Positions 33,285 to 43,009 of a DNA stretch of 64,000 nucleotides are shown piece by piece; the first letter of the stretch is position 1, and each line of letters starts with the position of its first letter. The notes beneath the pieces were generated by a model. The model was not told where the DNA came from, made no database searches, and worked only from the letters and a program-made list of their open reading frames with translations. The stretch lies in NCBI RefSeq assembly GCF_042140245.1, contig NZ_CP159483.1:1364001-1428000 (forward strand), in the 5' to 3' direction. The translations under genes were made by a program, and so were the position numbers. This DNA comes from MH13 sp042140245. GTDB lineage: Bacteria > Pseudomonadota > Alphaproteobacteria > Rhizobiales > MH13.

Positions 33285-33589
33285 CGGTTGATCCCACCAC
33301 AGCCTACCTTGCCATCGCCATGATGGCCTTCGTCACGCTCGGTACCCGGCTTGGCGGAGCATTTGTAATGCGGTTTGTGACCATGTCGCCGCGCATCACC
33401 AGCTTTTTGGAAGCGATGTCTGCCTCGGTGCTTGCAGCGATTGTGGTCACGTTTATCGTCAACAATAGTACCCGCGAGGCGCTTGCGGTGGGTGTTGCTG
33501 TTCTGGTGATGTTGGCAACCCGCAGCGCCATTTGGGCGATGTTCATCGCGATGGCGTTTGCAGCCGGTTGGTCGTTGTTTTTGACCTAA
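33281..33589 (+). CDS. azlD: AzlD-family small subunit of branched-chain amino acid exporter
   Basis: A 102-residue protein with three to four hydrophobic segments. AIMMAFVTLGTRLGGAFVM and VTMSPRITSFLEAMSASVLA match the small AzlD family, which works only with AzlC. The gene overlaps azlC by 4 bp and converges with the metallopeptidase gene, overlapping its end by 4 bp. Confidence 0.9.
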   Translation: MTVDPTTAYLAIAMMAFVTLGTRLGGAFVMRFVTMSPRITSFLEAMSASVLAAIVVTFIVNNSTREALAVGVAVLVMLATRSAIWAMFIAMAFAAGWSLFLT

Positions 33590-34020
33590 GGGCTCTCGGC
33601 CTCAATCCGATCCATATCATCGTCTGACAGGCCGATGTGGTGACCCATTTCATGAATAAACACGTGGCGGACAACCGCGCCGAGCGTTTCCTCATGCTCG
33701 GCCCAATAGTCAAGGATGGGTCTGCGGTAGAGCCAAATCGCGTTGTCCAACTCGCCGGACTTACCCAAGCCTCCACCCTGGGCAATGCCCTCGCCGACAA
33801 AAAGGCCAAGAAGCTCAAACGGCGATTCCATATCCATCTCGGCGAGCGTGTCAGCGTCCGCAAAGTTGTCGATACGCACAGCGACCTGACGCGCGATGTC
33901 GGCAAAGGGGTCTGGAAGCTCACGCAGCGCATCGCGCGTTAGACCGGCAAAATCGTCCAGCGATGGCGCCATAGCATCAGCCCATCTATTGGCGGGAAAA
34001 TCGGGTAGTTTCTGTCCCAT
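33586..34020 (-). CDS. Minimal zincin metallopeptidase-family protein (DUF1025 type)
   Basis: From ATG 34020 the protein has 144 residues; the open frame extends to 34071 and another ATG (MAPSLDDF) lies at 33975, so the start is uncertain. The zinc motif HEMGHHIGLSDDDMD near the C-terminus is HExxHxxGxxD, typical of the small neutral zinc metallopeptidase family found in many actinobacteria and alphaproteobacteria. The N-terminal part, VAVRIDNFADADTLAEMD, matches the same family. Substrate and role are not known. It is convergent with azlD. Confidence 0.82.
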   Translation of the reverse strand: MGQKLPDFPANRWADAMAPSLDDFAGLTRDALRELPDPFADIARQVAVRIDNFADADTLAEMDMESPFELLGLFVGEGIAQGGGLGKSGELDNAIWLYRRPILDYWAEHEETLGAVVRHVFIHEMGHHIGLSDDDMDRIEAESP

Positions 34021-34298
34021 AGCGGTGTTGGTCTTGCCGTTTCGTCTCAGTTTGAGTGGAGGCTGGCCCACCGCGCCCCTGTCCCGCGCCTTATGAGGTT
34101 ACATAAAGACGTGACCAGACTGCTTCAAGATAAGCCGCCTTGTTGGGGTGGCTCGACAGGGTTCCTTGCTTCGTCAATAGTCCGCTTCAAGGTGCGGCAC
34201 GAGAGAATCACTTTGGCACCGAAACAAACACATGCGGCGTTCCCCTTGCCCGCGATGGGCAGTTACGTGATGCGCGGCAAATCGGGAGGGGATGTGTC

Positions 34299-37200
34299 AT
34301 GAGCCAGTCGGCACAAGTGCAGAAGCGCAAGCTCATCGAAGCGGCTGTGAAAGTGCTCGGTGAGGAAGCTGACGGTGCAGAGGCGCTGTCGAAGTTTGCC
34401 GCTGCATTGTTTCGGGAAGGCGCTGCGGAAGACCTGGTCACCTACTCTGCGGCTGAGCTAGCAGCGATCGCGCGGGACACATTTGAGCGCATGTCAGACA
34501 GACGGTCTGGCCAAGCGTTTGTGCGGGTCTTCAACCCTAAACCAGTTTCAGGTGATGGTGTGCTGAGCGATGTCTCGGCCGTCGAAATCGTCAACGACAA
34601 TATGCCGTTCCTTGTCGACTCGGTGATGAGCGAATTGCAGGGCGCCAGCGTTGATCTGCGGTTGGTCCTTCATCCGGTTCTTTGGGTCAATCGCGATGCC
34701 AATGGTCACCTGACGCACGTGCATGGCCATGAACGCCCGATGGGGGATGAAACCGCTCTTCGCGAGAGCGTTATCCTGTTCCATGTTGAGCAGATGGACA
34801 GCGTGTCCGACCGTGATGCGCTAGAAACCGGCATCCACGCTGTGTTGGCTGATGTTCGTTTGGCGGTGCGCGATTGGAAAGCGATGCGCCACCGGGTGAA
34901 CCAGGTGGTTATGGGCTATAAGTCCGACCCTCCTTCTCTGCCCGTGGATGAGCTGGCTGAAGGCATTCAATTCATTGACTGGGTGTTGGACGACAACTTC
35001 ACCTTCCTTGGTATGCGGGACTACAAATTCGTCGATGACGGTGAAGGCGGGTCATTGGAACGGGTGGATGTGCCAGGTCTCGGCTTGCTCTCTGATCCCG
35101 ATTTGATGGTGCTGCGCAAAGGGGCAACCTTTGTCACCCACACGCCAGAGCTTCTGGACTTTATGCGCCGGCCCGAGCCGCTTTTGGTGACCAAAGCCAA
35201 CATTCGCAGCCGTGTTCATCGGCGCACCTACATGGACTATATCGGGCTCAAAACCTACGCCGAAGATGGCACGCTGTTTGGCGAGCTTCGCATTGTCGGC
35301 CTGTTCTCTGCCACCGCTTACACCCGCTCCACGCGCAACATTCCCTATCTGCGCCGTAAAACTGATCAGGTGATGGAGCGGTCCGGTTATGATCCTGACA
35401 GCCATTCCGGTCGTGCGTTGGCCAATGTGCTGGAGAGCTATCCGCGCGATGAGTTGTTTCAGCTCGACTTAGAGACCTTACACCGCTTCTCGACTGCGAT
35501 CTTGCAATTGGGCGAGCGCCCACGTGTGCGGGTGCTCTCGCGGATCGATAAGTTTGACCGGTTCGTTTCCACCTTGGTTTTTGTGCCTCGTGAACGTTAC
35601 TCCACCGGGATGCGCATGAAGATCGGGGAGTGGCTGGCCGAGCAGTATCAAGGACGGGTCTCAGCTTGGTATGTGGCCTATCCCGAAGGCCCCCTAGCGC
35701 GGGTCCATTTCATCATCGGCCGCTCTGAAGGTGACACGCCTGATATCGCGCAAGAGGTGCTCGAAGAGGGTGTCGCAGGCATTGTGCGCACCTGGACGGA
35801 TGCTTTCCGTTCGGCAGTCCGGGCAAGTCAAGACAGCGTGCGTAGCGCTTTGCTTCTAAGCCGCTACGGCGATGCCTTCACCGGTGCCTATCGCGAGGCG
35901 TTCTCAGGCGAAGCCGCGTTAGACGATGCGGTGATGATGGAGAGCCTTGGCGAGAGCCGAAGTCTGCAACTGGCCTTCCGTGGGCGCGATGACACCGATG
36001 GAAAACGCATCGATCTTAAGCTCTACCACGTTGGTAAGCCGATCGCTTTGTCCGACCGCATGCCGATTATTGAGGCCATGGGTTTCCGCGCGATCAATGA
36101 GCGGACGTACCGCGTTGAGCGTCGCGATGCGGAGCCGGTTTGGATTCACGATATCCTGCTGGAACGCGCCAATGGTGAGGCTATCGATCTGGAGTCGTTG
36201 GCTGAACCGCTAAAGGCTGGGTTTTTGGCGGTTTGGTATGGCCAAGCAGAAAATGATGGTTTCAACACGTTGATTGCCAGCGCTAGCCTGCCTTGGCGCG
36301 ATGTGGCGATGCTGCGTGCGTTGGCCCGGTATCTTCGCCAAGCCCTGCTTGCTTTCAGCCCTGACTATGTTTGGGAAACGCTGATCAAGCACGAGCAGAT
36401 CACGACATCGCTGGTTGATCTTTTCCACGCTCGTCTTGACCCTCGTAAAACTGAAGCTGAGCGTGATCATCAATCAGAGAAGATCGCCGCAGCCATCAGC
36501 ATGGCTTTGGAGGATGTCTCCAGTTTGGATGAGGACACGATCTTGCGTCGGTTCCTCAATCTTATTCAGTCGATCTTGCGGACCAACTTTTTCCAGCCTG
36601 GCACGGATGGCAAACCCAAACCAACCTTCGCCTTCAAGATTGATTCAAAGAATGTCGATGGCTTGCCTGAGCCACGCCCCTTGCGCGAGATCTCGGTTTA
36701 TTCACCGCGTGTGGAAGGGGTTCACTTGCGCGGTGGCATGATCGCCCGTGGTGGCCTGCGTTGGTCGGATCGTCCGCAGGATTTCCGCACCGAAGTGCTG
36801 GGCCTTGCCAAGGCGCAGCAAGTAAAGAACGCGGTGATCGTCCCGTTTGGTGCCAAAGGTGGGTTTGTGCCCAAACAGCTTCCGCCCCGTGATGATCGTG
36901 AGGCGTGGTTCAACGAAGGCACTGAAGCCTACAAGATTTTCATCTCCTCATTGCTCGATGTGACCGACAATTTGTCGCTTGATGGCATCGAACCACCTGA
37001 TGCGGTGGTGCGATTGGATGGCGATGATCCTTATCTGGTGGTCGCAGCCGACAAAGGCACGGCGACCTTCTCCGATACCGCCAACGGCATCTCGGAGGCG
37101 CATGGTTTCTGGATGGGTGATGCGTTCGCGTCTGGTGGGTCCCAAGGCTACGATCATAAAAAGATGGGCATCACCGCCCGTGGTGGCTGGGAAGCGGTGA

Positions 37201-39116
37201 AACGCCACTTCCGCGAAATGGATGTCGATATCCAGACTGAGCCGTTCACCGTTGTCGGTGTTGGCGATATGTCGGGCGATGTTTTTGGCAATGGCATGTT
37301 GCTTTCGCCAGCCATCAAGTTGTTGGCGGCGTTTGATCACCGCGACATCTTCATCGACCCGGATCCCGACCCATCAATGAGCTTCGCTGAACGCCAGCGG
37401 CTGTTTGATTTGGGGCGTTCCAGTTGGCAGGACTACAACACCGACCTCATTTCCAAGGGCGGTGGCATCTATCCACGCTCGTCCAAGTCGATCACCCTTT
37501 CCAATGAAGCCCAAGCCGTGCTGGGGCTGGAGCAGGCTACCGTCACGCCCAACGAGCTGATGACGACAATCCTCAAGGCTGATGCTGATCTGCTGTGGTT
37601 TGGCGGCATTGGCACCTACATCAAGGCCACCGGCGAAAGCCAACTGGATGCCGGTGACCGCGCCAATGATGCGATCCGTATCAATGCGCCTGAGTTGCGC
37701 GTGAAGGTGATTGGCGAAGGTGCCAATCTGGGTATCACGCAGAAGGCGCGTATCGAGGCTGGTTTGCATGGGGTGCGGCTCAACACCGATGCGATTGACA
37801 ACTCTGCTGGCGTGAACTCTTCCGACCTTGAGGTGAACATTAAGATCGCGCTTGGCGCTGCAGAGGCAGCAGGCAAGCTGGTGCGCGAGGACCGCAACAC
37901 GCTGCTTGTCGAGATGACCGACGAGGTGGCGGCTCTGGTGCTGCGCAACAACTATTTGCAGACACTGTCAGTTTCGCTGACGGAAGCCAAAAACGAGAAT
38001 GATTTCGGCTACCAGGCGCGCCTGATGAACACGCTGGAGGCCTCAGGTCTTCTGGATCGGGCGGTTGAGTTTCTGCCCGATGCGATGGCGCTTACCGAGA
38101 GGCGTGAGGCTGGCCAATGGCTAACCCGCCCGGAGCTGGCTGTTCTGCTAGCATACGCTAAGATCGATCTGTTCTCCTCGCTTCTTGAAAGCGATGTGCC
38201 TGATGATCCTTATCTTGGCCGGGAGATGTATCGCTACTTCCCAACGCCGATGCATGAACCTTATGGCGAGGAAATCGAAAACCATCGCCTGCGCCGTGAG
38301 ATTATTGCCACGCAGCTTTCCAACTCGATGATCAACCGGGGTGGGGCAACGCTTGTCCAGATCGTGTCGGATACTACAGGCGCTTCGAAAGCTGACATCG
38401 CATGTGCCTTTGCTATCGTGCGCGATGCCTATCAGCTGACGGCGCTCAACGAGGAAATCGATGCGCTGGACACCAAAATTTCCGGTGCCTTGCAGCTGTC
38501 GCTTTACAGCGCTGTGCAACGCTTGGTGATCGACCGGATTGGGTGGTTCCTGACCAATGTCGATTTCTCCAAAGGCCTGGCTGATGTGGTGGATCACTAC
38601 CGTGCTGGTATCGCTGATTTTGCACCGGTGCTCGAACGCACCATGGCGCGTCCGGTTGCTGAGCGCATCGCTGGCGATACGCAGGAACTGGTTGAGCGTG
38701 GTGTGCCCGAAGAGCTATCGGCGCGGATCGCCTCCATGGCGGTCTATTCGATCTTGCCGGATATGATCCTGGTGCGTGACGCCTGTGGGTTGGACACCGA
38801 GGCCGTGGCCAAGACCTATTTTGAGCTTGGAGCGATCTTCGGTTTGGGCCGTCTGGATGCGGCAGCGCGCGATCTTCAGGTCGCTGACTATTATGATGCA
38901 TTGGCACTCGATCGGGCACGGCAATCGCTCGCCTCGGTTCGCCGTCGTCTGACCATCGACATCTTACAGCATGAAGGCGGACTTGATGCTTGGAAGGCTG
39001 AAAGGTCTGCCAAGGTGGAGCGCGTGGCCCATGCCATGAGCGACATCATTGATGGGGGCGCGTTGACGGTTTCCAAGCTTTCCGTTGCGGGTGGGTTGCT
39101 TGACGACCTCTCCTAA
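34299..39116 (+). CDS. NAD-specific glutamate dehydrogenase, large (about 180 kDa) type
   Basis: A 1605-residue enzyme converting L-glutamate to 2-oxoglutarate and ammonia with NAD. ATG 34299 follows a strong GGGAGGGG; an upstream frame start at 34140 has no such site. The long N-terminal region (about 1-700) holds the ACT-like modules of this family. The catalytic GDH domain begins near 800: GGLRWSDRPQDFRTEVLGLA, QVKNAVIVPFGAKGGFVPK, then DMSGDVFGNGMLLS and IKVIGEGANLGITQ-like nucleotide-binding motifs (VKVIGEGANLGITQKARIE). A helical C-terminal domain completes it. Such L180 enzymes are catabolic and often allosterically controlled. It is followed 12 bp later by an MFS transporter gene. Confidence 0.96.
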   Translation: MSQSAQVQKRKLIEAAVKVLGEEADGAEALSKFAAALFREGAAEDLVTYSAAELAAIARDTFERMSDRRSGQAFVRVFNPKPVSGDGVLSDVSAVEIVNDNMPFLVDSVMSELQGASVDLRLVLHPVLWVNRDANGHLTHVHGHERPMGDETALRESVILFHVEQMDSVSDRDALETGIHAVLADVRLAVRDWKAMRHRVNQVVMGYKSDPPSLPVDELAEGIQFIDWVLDDNFTFLGMRDYKFVDDGEGGSLERVDVPGLGLLSDPDLMVLRKGATFVTHTPELLDFMRRPEPLLVTKANIRSRVHRRTYMDYIGLKTYAEDGTLFGELRIVGLFSATAYTRSTRNIPYLRRKTDQVMERSGYDPDSHSGRALANVLESYPRDELFQLDLETLHRFSTAILQLGERPRVRVLSRIDKFDRFVSTLVFVPRERYSTGMRMKIGEWLAEQYQGRVSAWYVAYPEGPLARVHFIIGRSEGDTPDIAQEVLEEGVAGIVRTWTDAFRSAVRASQDSVRSALLLSRYGDAFTGAYREAFSGEAALDDAVMMESLGESRSLQLAFRGRDDTDGKRIDLKLYHVGKPIALSDRMPIIEAMGFRAINERTYRVERRDAEPVWIHDILLERANGEAIDLESLAEPLKAGFLAVWYGQAENDGFNTLIASASLPWRDVAMLRALARYLRQALLAFSPDYVWETLIKHEQITTSLVDLFHARLDPRKTEAERDHQSEKIAAAISMALEDVSSLDEDTILRRFLNLIQSILRTNFFQPGTDGKPKPTFAFKIDSKNVDGLPEPRPLREISVYSPRVEGVHLRGGMIARGGLRWSDRPQDFRTEVLGLAKAQQVKNAVIVPFGAKGGFVPKQLPPRDDREAWFNEGTEAYKIFISSLLDVTDNLSLDGIEPPDAVVRLDGDDPYLVVAADKGTATFSDTANGISEAHGFWMGDAFASGGSQGYDHKKMGITARGGWEAVKRHFREMDVDIQTEPFTVVGVGDMSGDVFGNGMLLSPAIKLLAAFDHRDIFIDPDPDPSMSFAERQRLFDLGRSSWQDYNTDLISKGGGIYPRSSKSITLSNEAQAVLGLEQATVTPNELMTTILKADADLLWFGGIGTYIKATGESQLDAGDRANDAIRINAPELRVKVIGEGANLGITQKARIEAGLHGVRLNTDAIDNSAGVNSSDLEVNIKIALGAAEAAGKLVREDRNTLLVEMTDEVAALVLRNNYLQTLSVSLTEAKNENDFGYQARLMNTLEASGLLDRAVEFLPDAMALTERREAGQWLTRPELAVLLAYAKIDLFSSLLESDVPDDPYLGREMYRYFPTPMHEPYGEEIENHRLRREIIATQLSNSMINRGGATLVQIVSDTTGASKADIACAFAIVRDAYQLTALNEEIDALDTKISGALQLSLYSAVQRLVIDRIGWFLTNVDFSKGLADVVDHYRAGIADFAPVLERTMARPVAERIAGDTQELVERGVPEELSARIASMAVYSILPDMILVRDACGLDTEAVAKTYFELGAIFGLGRLDAAARDLQVADYYDALALDRARQSLASVRRRLTIDILQHEGGLDAWKAERSAKVERVAHAMSDIIDGGALTVSKLSVAGGLLDDLS

Positions 39117-39128
39117 GACCTTCTCTGC

Positions 39129-40526
39129 ATGACCCAAGCCGATCATATGGCCGAGGTCGCTGACAGCCTTTCCGATCCCCCGGCGGATCGGAAGGGTGTT
39201 TTCGGTTGGATCATGTTTGATGCAGCCATGCAGCCCTGGTTCACGTTGGTAACGACCTTCGTTTTTGGCCCTTATGTGGTTTCTGCTTTGGCTGCATCCC
39301 CCGCTGAAGGGCAGGCCTTGTGGGGCTATGCTGCAGGCTTTGCCGGTTTGACGATCGCGCTGTTGTCTCCACCCTTGGGGGCAATTGCCGATGCAGCGGG
39401 CCCACGCAAGCCTTGGATTGCGCTGCTTGGCCTCATCATGGCGATATGCGCGATCGGTCTTTGGTTTGCCGAACCGCGTGTTCCGTATGGTCTGACGCTT
39501 GCCTTGATCTTGTTTGCGGTTGGAACAGTTGCGGCGGAAATGGCCGGCGTCTTCAACAATGCCATGATGCCCACCCTTGTGCCTGCTGATAGGCTAGGTC
39601 GGCTGTCTGCTCACGGTTGGGCGGCTGGGTATTGTGCAGCTGTTGTCACTATTTTGATCGCCATCGGGCTGCTGGTTGGGTCACCGGAAACAGGGCGAAC
39701 CATCCTGGGTCTTGAACCTTTGTTTGGCTTGGATGCGTCTGCCCGAGAGGGCGACAGGGCGGTGGGCCCGTTTACGGCGATTTGGTTTGCGGTTTTGGTG
39801 TTGCCGCTGATGGTCTTCACGCCAGATCGGCCAACGATGATGCCGATGTCACAGGCCATCGGACAGGGCCTTGCTGACCTGCGTGAGGGCCTGGCCGCAT
39901 TGCGCGGCGAAAAACCGCTCACCACTTTTTTGATCGCGCATATGATTTATGCCGATGGTCTGGTGGCGCTTTTTGCTTTCGGTGGCATCTACGGCACGGG
40001 CGTTTTTGGCTGGACGATCACTGAGGTCGGTCTTTTCGGTATCTTGTTGACCATCACCGGGACGATAGGTGCGTTGATTGGTGGGCCTCTGGAAGACAAA
40101 GTTGGTGCCAAACCAGTCATCTTGACGAGCCTTGGTGTGCTCACCCTGGCCAGCCTGTCAGTGGTTAGTTTGAGCGCTGAGACTATGTTCTTCGTTATCC
40201 CGGTTTCTCCTGCGGACGGTCTTTTCGCCACGACGCCGGAGAAGCTTTATCTGGTACTTGGTGGCTTGATGGGTGCAGCAGCGGGGCCGTTGCAAGCTTC
40301 CTCCCGCGCACTTTTGGCACGTTTGGCGCCGCCGCATGCTCGGGCGCGCACGTTTGGATTGTTCGCCCTGTCCGGCAAAGTGACAAGCTTCGTAGGCCCA
40401 TGGGCGGTGGCCACTGTAACAGCGCTAACCATGGATCAGCGCGCGGGCATTTCGGTGTTGATCCTCTTTTTCGTTGCAGGTGGCGCACTGCTTTTGCAGG
40501 TGCGTGTGCGCGAACGCGCCATGTGA
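39129..40526 (+). CDS. MFS transporter, UMF1/Atg22-like family
   Basis: A 465-residue membrane protein with about twelve hydrophobic segments. WIMFDAAMQPWFTLVTTFVF is the N-terminal signature of the UMF1 (Atg22-like, vacuolar effluxer) family, and PPLGAIADAAGPRKPWIALL is the MFS loop-2/3 motif. The C-terminal ARLAPPHARARTFGLFALSG KVTSF region also fits (GLFALSGKVTSF). In fungi relatives export amino acids from vacuoles; bacterial substrates are unknown. Location just downstream of glutamate dehydrogenase may suggest an amino-acid link, but the spacing alone does not prove an operon. Confidence 0.88.
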   Translation: MTQADHMAEVADSLSDPPADRKGVFGWIMFDAAMQPWFTLVTTFVFGPYVVSALAASPAEGQALWGYAAGFAGLTIALLSPPLGAIADAAGPRKPWIALLGLIMAICAIGLWFAEPRVPYGLTLALILFAVGTVAAEMAGVFNNAMMPTLVPADRLGRLSAHGWAAGYCAAVVTILIAIGLLVGSPETGRTILGLEPLFGLDASAREGDRAVGPFTAIWFAVLVLPLMVFTPDRPTMMPMSQAIGQGLADLREGLAALRGEKPLTTFLIAHMIYADGLVALFAFGGIYGTGVFGWTITEVGLFGILLTITGTIGALIGGPLEDKVGAKPVILTSLGVLTLASLSVVSLSAETMFFVIPVSPADGLFATTPEKLYLVLGGLMGAAAGPLQASSRALLARLAPPHARARTFGLFALSGKVTSFVGPWAVATVTALTMDQRAGISVLILFFVAGGALLLQVRVRERAM

Positions 40527-40591
40527 GGCTTGATCCTTTACGATTTTTGGCCAACTCTTTGTTCCTGGTTCGATGCAAGGGAATCCGCCCC

Positions 40592-41317
40592 ATGAGTGTC
40601 CAACGCTTGACTGCTTTGCTGGCTGGTGCTGCGGCGATGATCAGTGCGATGGTGACTGGTCCGGTTTTGGCACAAAACCAGGCACCCCAGCCCATCCAAC
40701 CGATGCGGTTCTTGCTGGTAGACAATGACATCGACTGCCCTGCTTGCCGGTACATTCGCGCGGTTGGCGATATAGAAGATTTCACAGCCGCCCAGTTTCG
40801 CGACTTCGTCAAAGCCTACCGCCTGGAAGGGCAGGGCCTGACGGTCGTTTTCTCTTCGCCGGGTGGAGATGTGATAGCCGGTTTGCGTCTGGGTCGTGAG
40901 ATCCGCGAGCAAGGCTTCAACACCCAGGTGGGTTTCCCGCAGCGTTTGCCACGCGGTGGTTACACGATGCGCTCGGGCGATTGCGCATCAGCTTGTACCT
41001 TTGCCTTTCTGGGCGGCGTGGAGCGTTACGCTGAGGATGATGTGATCGGCGTGCATCGCTTCTATCCGGGCAATTTGGAGCCAGACAATCGTGTTGTTCT
41101 GCGCCCTGGCGATGAAGCGGTTGCTGCGATGATCAAGGTTTACGCGCTTGATATGGGCGTCGATGACACCTTCATTGATATGTCGCTCGACGTGCCTCCG
41201 GCGGATATGCGCTACCTGTCCAATGATGAATTGCGCGACTATGCCGTCGTGAACGCTGAAGGCCCCATTCCTCTGGTGGCTCAGTTCCTTGAGGCGGATG
41301 CCAAAGGCAGTAATTAG
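40592..41317 (+). CDS. Secreted ClpP/SppA-like serine-protease-fold protein (COG3904 type)
   Basis: A 241-residue exported protein. ATG 40592 is chosen because a signal peptide begins there (MSVQRLTALLAGAAA then a hydrophobic core, cleavage after VLA near 26); the frame open to 40400 overlaps the MFS gene. The mature part carries CPACRYIRAVGDI, the crotonase/ClpP-like turn SSPGGDVIAGLRLGREI, and SGDCASACTFAFLGGVERYA, where a Ser in CASAC is the likely nucleophile. This is the pattern of COG3904 periplasmic proteins of unknown function. The four cysteines suggest two disulfides. Its partner or substrate is unknown. Confidence 0.75.
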   Translation: MSVQRLTALLAGAAAMISAMVTGPVLAQNQAPQPIQPMRFLLVDNDIDCPACRYIRAVGDIEDFTAAQFRDFVKAYRLEGQGLTVVFSSPGGDVIAGLRLGREIREQGFNTQVGFPQRLPRGGYTMRSGDCASACTFAFLGGVERYAEDDVIGVHRFYPGNLEPDNRVVLRPGDEAVAAMIKVYALDMGVDDTFIDMSLDVPPADMRYLSNDELRDYAVVNAEGPIPLVAQFLEADAKGSN

Positions 41318-41327
41318 CCTTGTTTGG

Positions 41328-42917
41328 CTAGTGCCGGAAGTGGCGCACACCCGTTAGAACCATCGCAAGGCCTGCCTCGTCAGCGGCTTGGATCACAGCA
41401 TCATCGCGCATCGAACCGCCGGGTTGGATAACAGCCGTGGCCCCTGCTTCAGCTGCTGCGAGAAGCCCGTCAGGGAAGGGGAAGAACGCATCCGAGGCGA
41501 CAACCGACCCGATGGCGAGGGATTGATCAAGGCCCGCGGTTTCAGCCGCCTCGGCGGCTTTCATGGCGGCGATCCGTGAGGAATCCAATCGGTTCATCTG
41601 GCCGGCGCCGACACCGACGGTTGCGCCGTCTTTAGCATAGACAATGGCATTGGATTTCACGTGCTTGGCAACCTTGAAGGCGAAGCGTAGATCGCGCATT
41701 TGCGCATCCGTTGGGGCGATCTTGGTGGCAACCGTGAGGTTGATATCCTCTGCCTCCAACGTGTCACGCCCCTGGACTAAGAACCCACCTGCTACGGTTC
41801 GGATCGCGTGTCCAGCGGTGCGTGGATCGGCCAAGCCACCGGTCAGCAAGAGACGAAGGTTCTTCTTTTTGGCGACCAGCGCTTTGGCCTCGTCATCGGC
41901 ATCGGGCGCGATGATCACCTCAGTGAAGATTTCGGTGATTTTTGCAGCAGCTGTCCCGGTCAGCATGGTGTTCATGGCGACGATCCCGCCAAAGGCTGAA
42001 ACTGGGTCGCAGCGCAGAGCCAGCGCATAGGCTTCTTCCAACGTTTCTTGCTGGGCAATGCCACACGGGTTGGCATGCTTGATGATGGCAATAGCTGGAC
42101 CGGCGGCAGGATCAAAACTGGATGCCAACTCAAAAGCGGCATCGGCATCGTTGATGTTATTAAAGGAGAGTGGCTTGCCTTGCACCAGGTCTGCACGCGC
42201 CACACCGGGGCGTTTTTCGCCGGTGAGATAAAGCGCAGCGGCTTGGTGTGGGTTTTCGCCGTAGCGCATATCCAGCGCTTTTGTGCCGCCTAAAGTAACA
42301 TGTGTTGGTAGGGCATCGGGCGTGTCACGGGCGAACCAAGCGGCTACCGCCGCATCATAGGCAGCGGTGCGGGCATAAGCCTTGCCAGCCAAGCTGGTGC
42401 GTGTCGCAAGACTTGTCTGACCGTCATGTGCCGCCAGGTCATCCAACACGGTTTGGTAGTCTTCTGGAGCGGTCACGACGGTAACATCTCCATGGTTTTT
42501 GGCCGCAGCTCGGATCATAGCCGGGCCACCAATGTCGATGTTCTCAATGACTGTGGCTGCGTCTGCATCAGCAGCAACAGTTGCCTCGAATGGGTAGAGG
42601 TTCACCACGAGCAGATCGATAGGCTCAATGTTTTGCTCGGCCATGGCAGCTTGATGCTCGCCGTTTGCGCGCACAGCCAGCAAACCTCCATGAACTTTGG
42701 GGTGCAGCGTTTTTACCCGGCCATCCATGATTTCTGGAAAGCCTGTCACGTCCGACACATCGGTGACGGCGATATCAGCCTCTTTCAAGGCGCGCGCTGT
42801 GCCGCCGGTGGATAGGATTGTGACACCATGCTCTGCAAGCTTGCGTGCGAAGGGTACCAGGTCTTGCTTATCGGATACCGACAGGAGGGCACGACGGATG
42901 GGGGCGAGGTCGCTCAT
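41328..42917 (-). CDS. purH: Bifunctional AICAR transformylase/IMP cyclohydrolase
   Basis: A 529-residue enzyme performing the last two steps of IMP biosynthesis. The N-terminal MGS-like cyclohydrolase domain (about 1-140) shows ALLSVSDKQDLVPFARKLAE, ILSTGGTARALKEA and the DGRVKTLHPKVHGGLLA motif. The transformylase domain follows with KPLSFNNINDADAAFELA and the catalytic Lys/His pair in IIKHANPCGIA. The end QADEAGLAMVLTGVRHFRH is the standard purH terminus. Length matches the family. It lies downstream of the heparinase-like gene in the same direction, 92 bp away. Confidence 0.97.
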   Translation of the reverse strand: MSDLAPIRRALLSVSDKQDLVPFARKLAEHGVTILSTGGTARALKEADIAVTDVSDVTGFPEIMDGRVKTLHPKVHGGLLAVRANGEHQAAMAEQNIEPIDLLVVNLYPFEATVAADADAATVIENIDIGGPAMIRAAAKNHGDVTVVTAPEDYQTVLDDLAAHDGQTSLATRTSLAGKAYARTAAYDAAVAAWFARDTPDALPTHVTLGGTKALDMRYGENPHQAAALYLTGEKRPGVARADLVQGKPLSFNNINDADAAFELASSFDPAAGPAIAIIKHANPCGIAQQETLEEAYALALRCDPVSAFGGIVAMNTMLTGTAAAKITEIFTEVIIAPDADDEAKALVAKKKNLRLLLTGGLADPRTAGHAIRTVAGGFLVQGRDTLEAEDINLTVATKIAPTDAQMRDLRFAFKVAKHVKSNAIVYAKDGATVGVGAGQMNRLDSSRIAAMKAAEAAETAGLDQSLAIGSVVASDAFFPFPDGLLAAAEAGATAVIQPGGSMRDDAVIQAADEAGLAMVLTGVRHFRH

Positions 42918-43009
42918 GCGGGCGCGCTTTCATTTTGTGCTGACGGAGTTGTCTTGCTCAGGCTTGGCGCTAACACGCTCGGCCCTGCCAATGAAAGCTG
43001 GACACTTGC

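Noticed and set aside
34140..34298. Upstream extension of the glutamate dehydrogenase frame
   Set aside because: The strong GGGAGGGG site before ATG 34299 and the family N-terminus starting there make the extra 53 codons unlikely.
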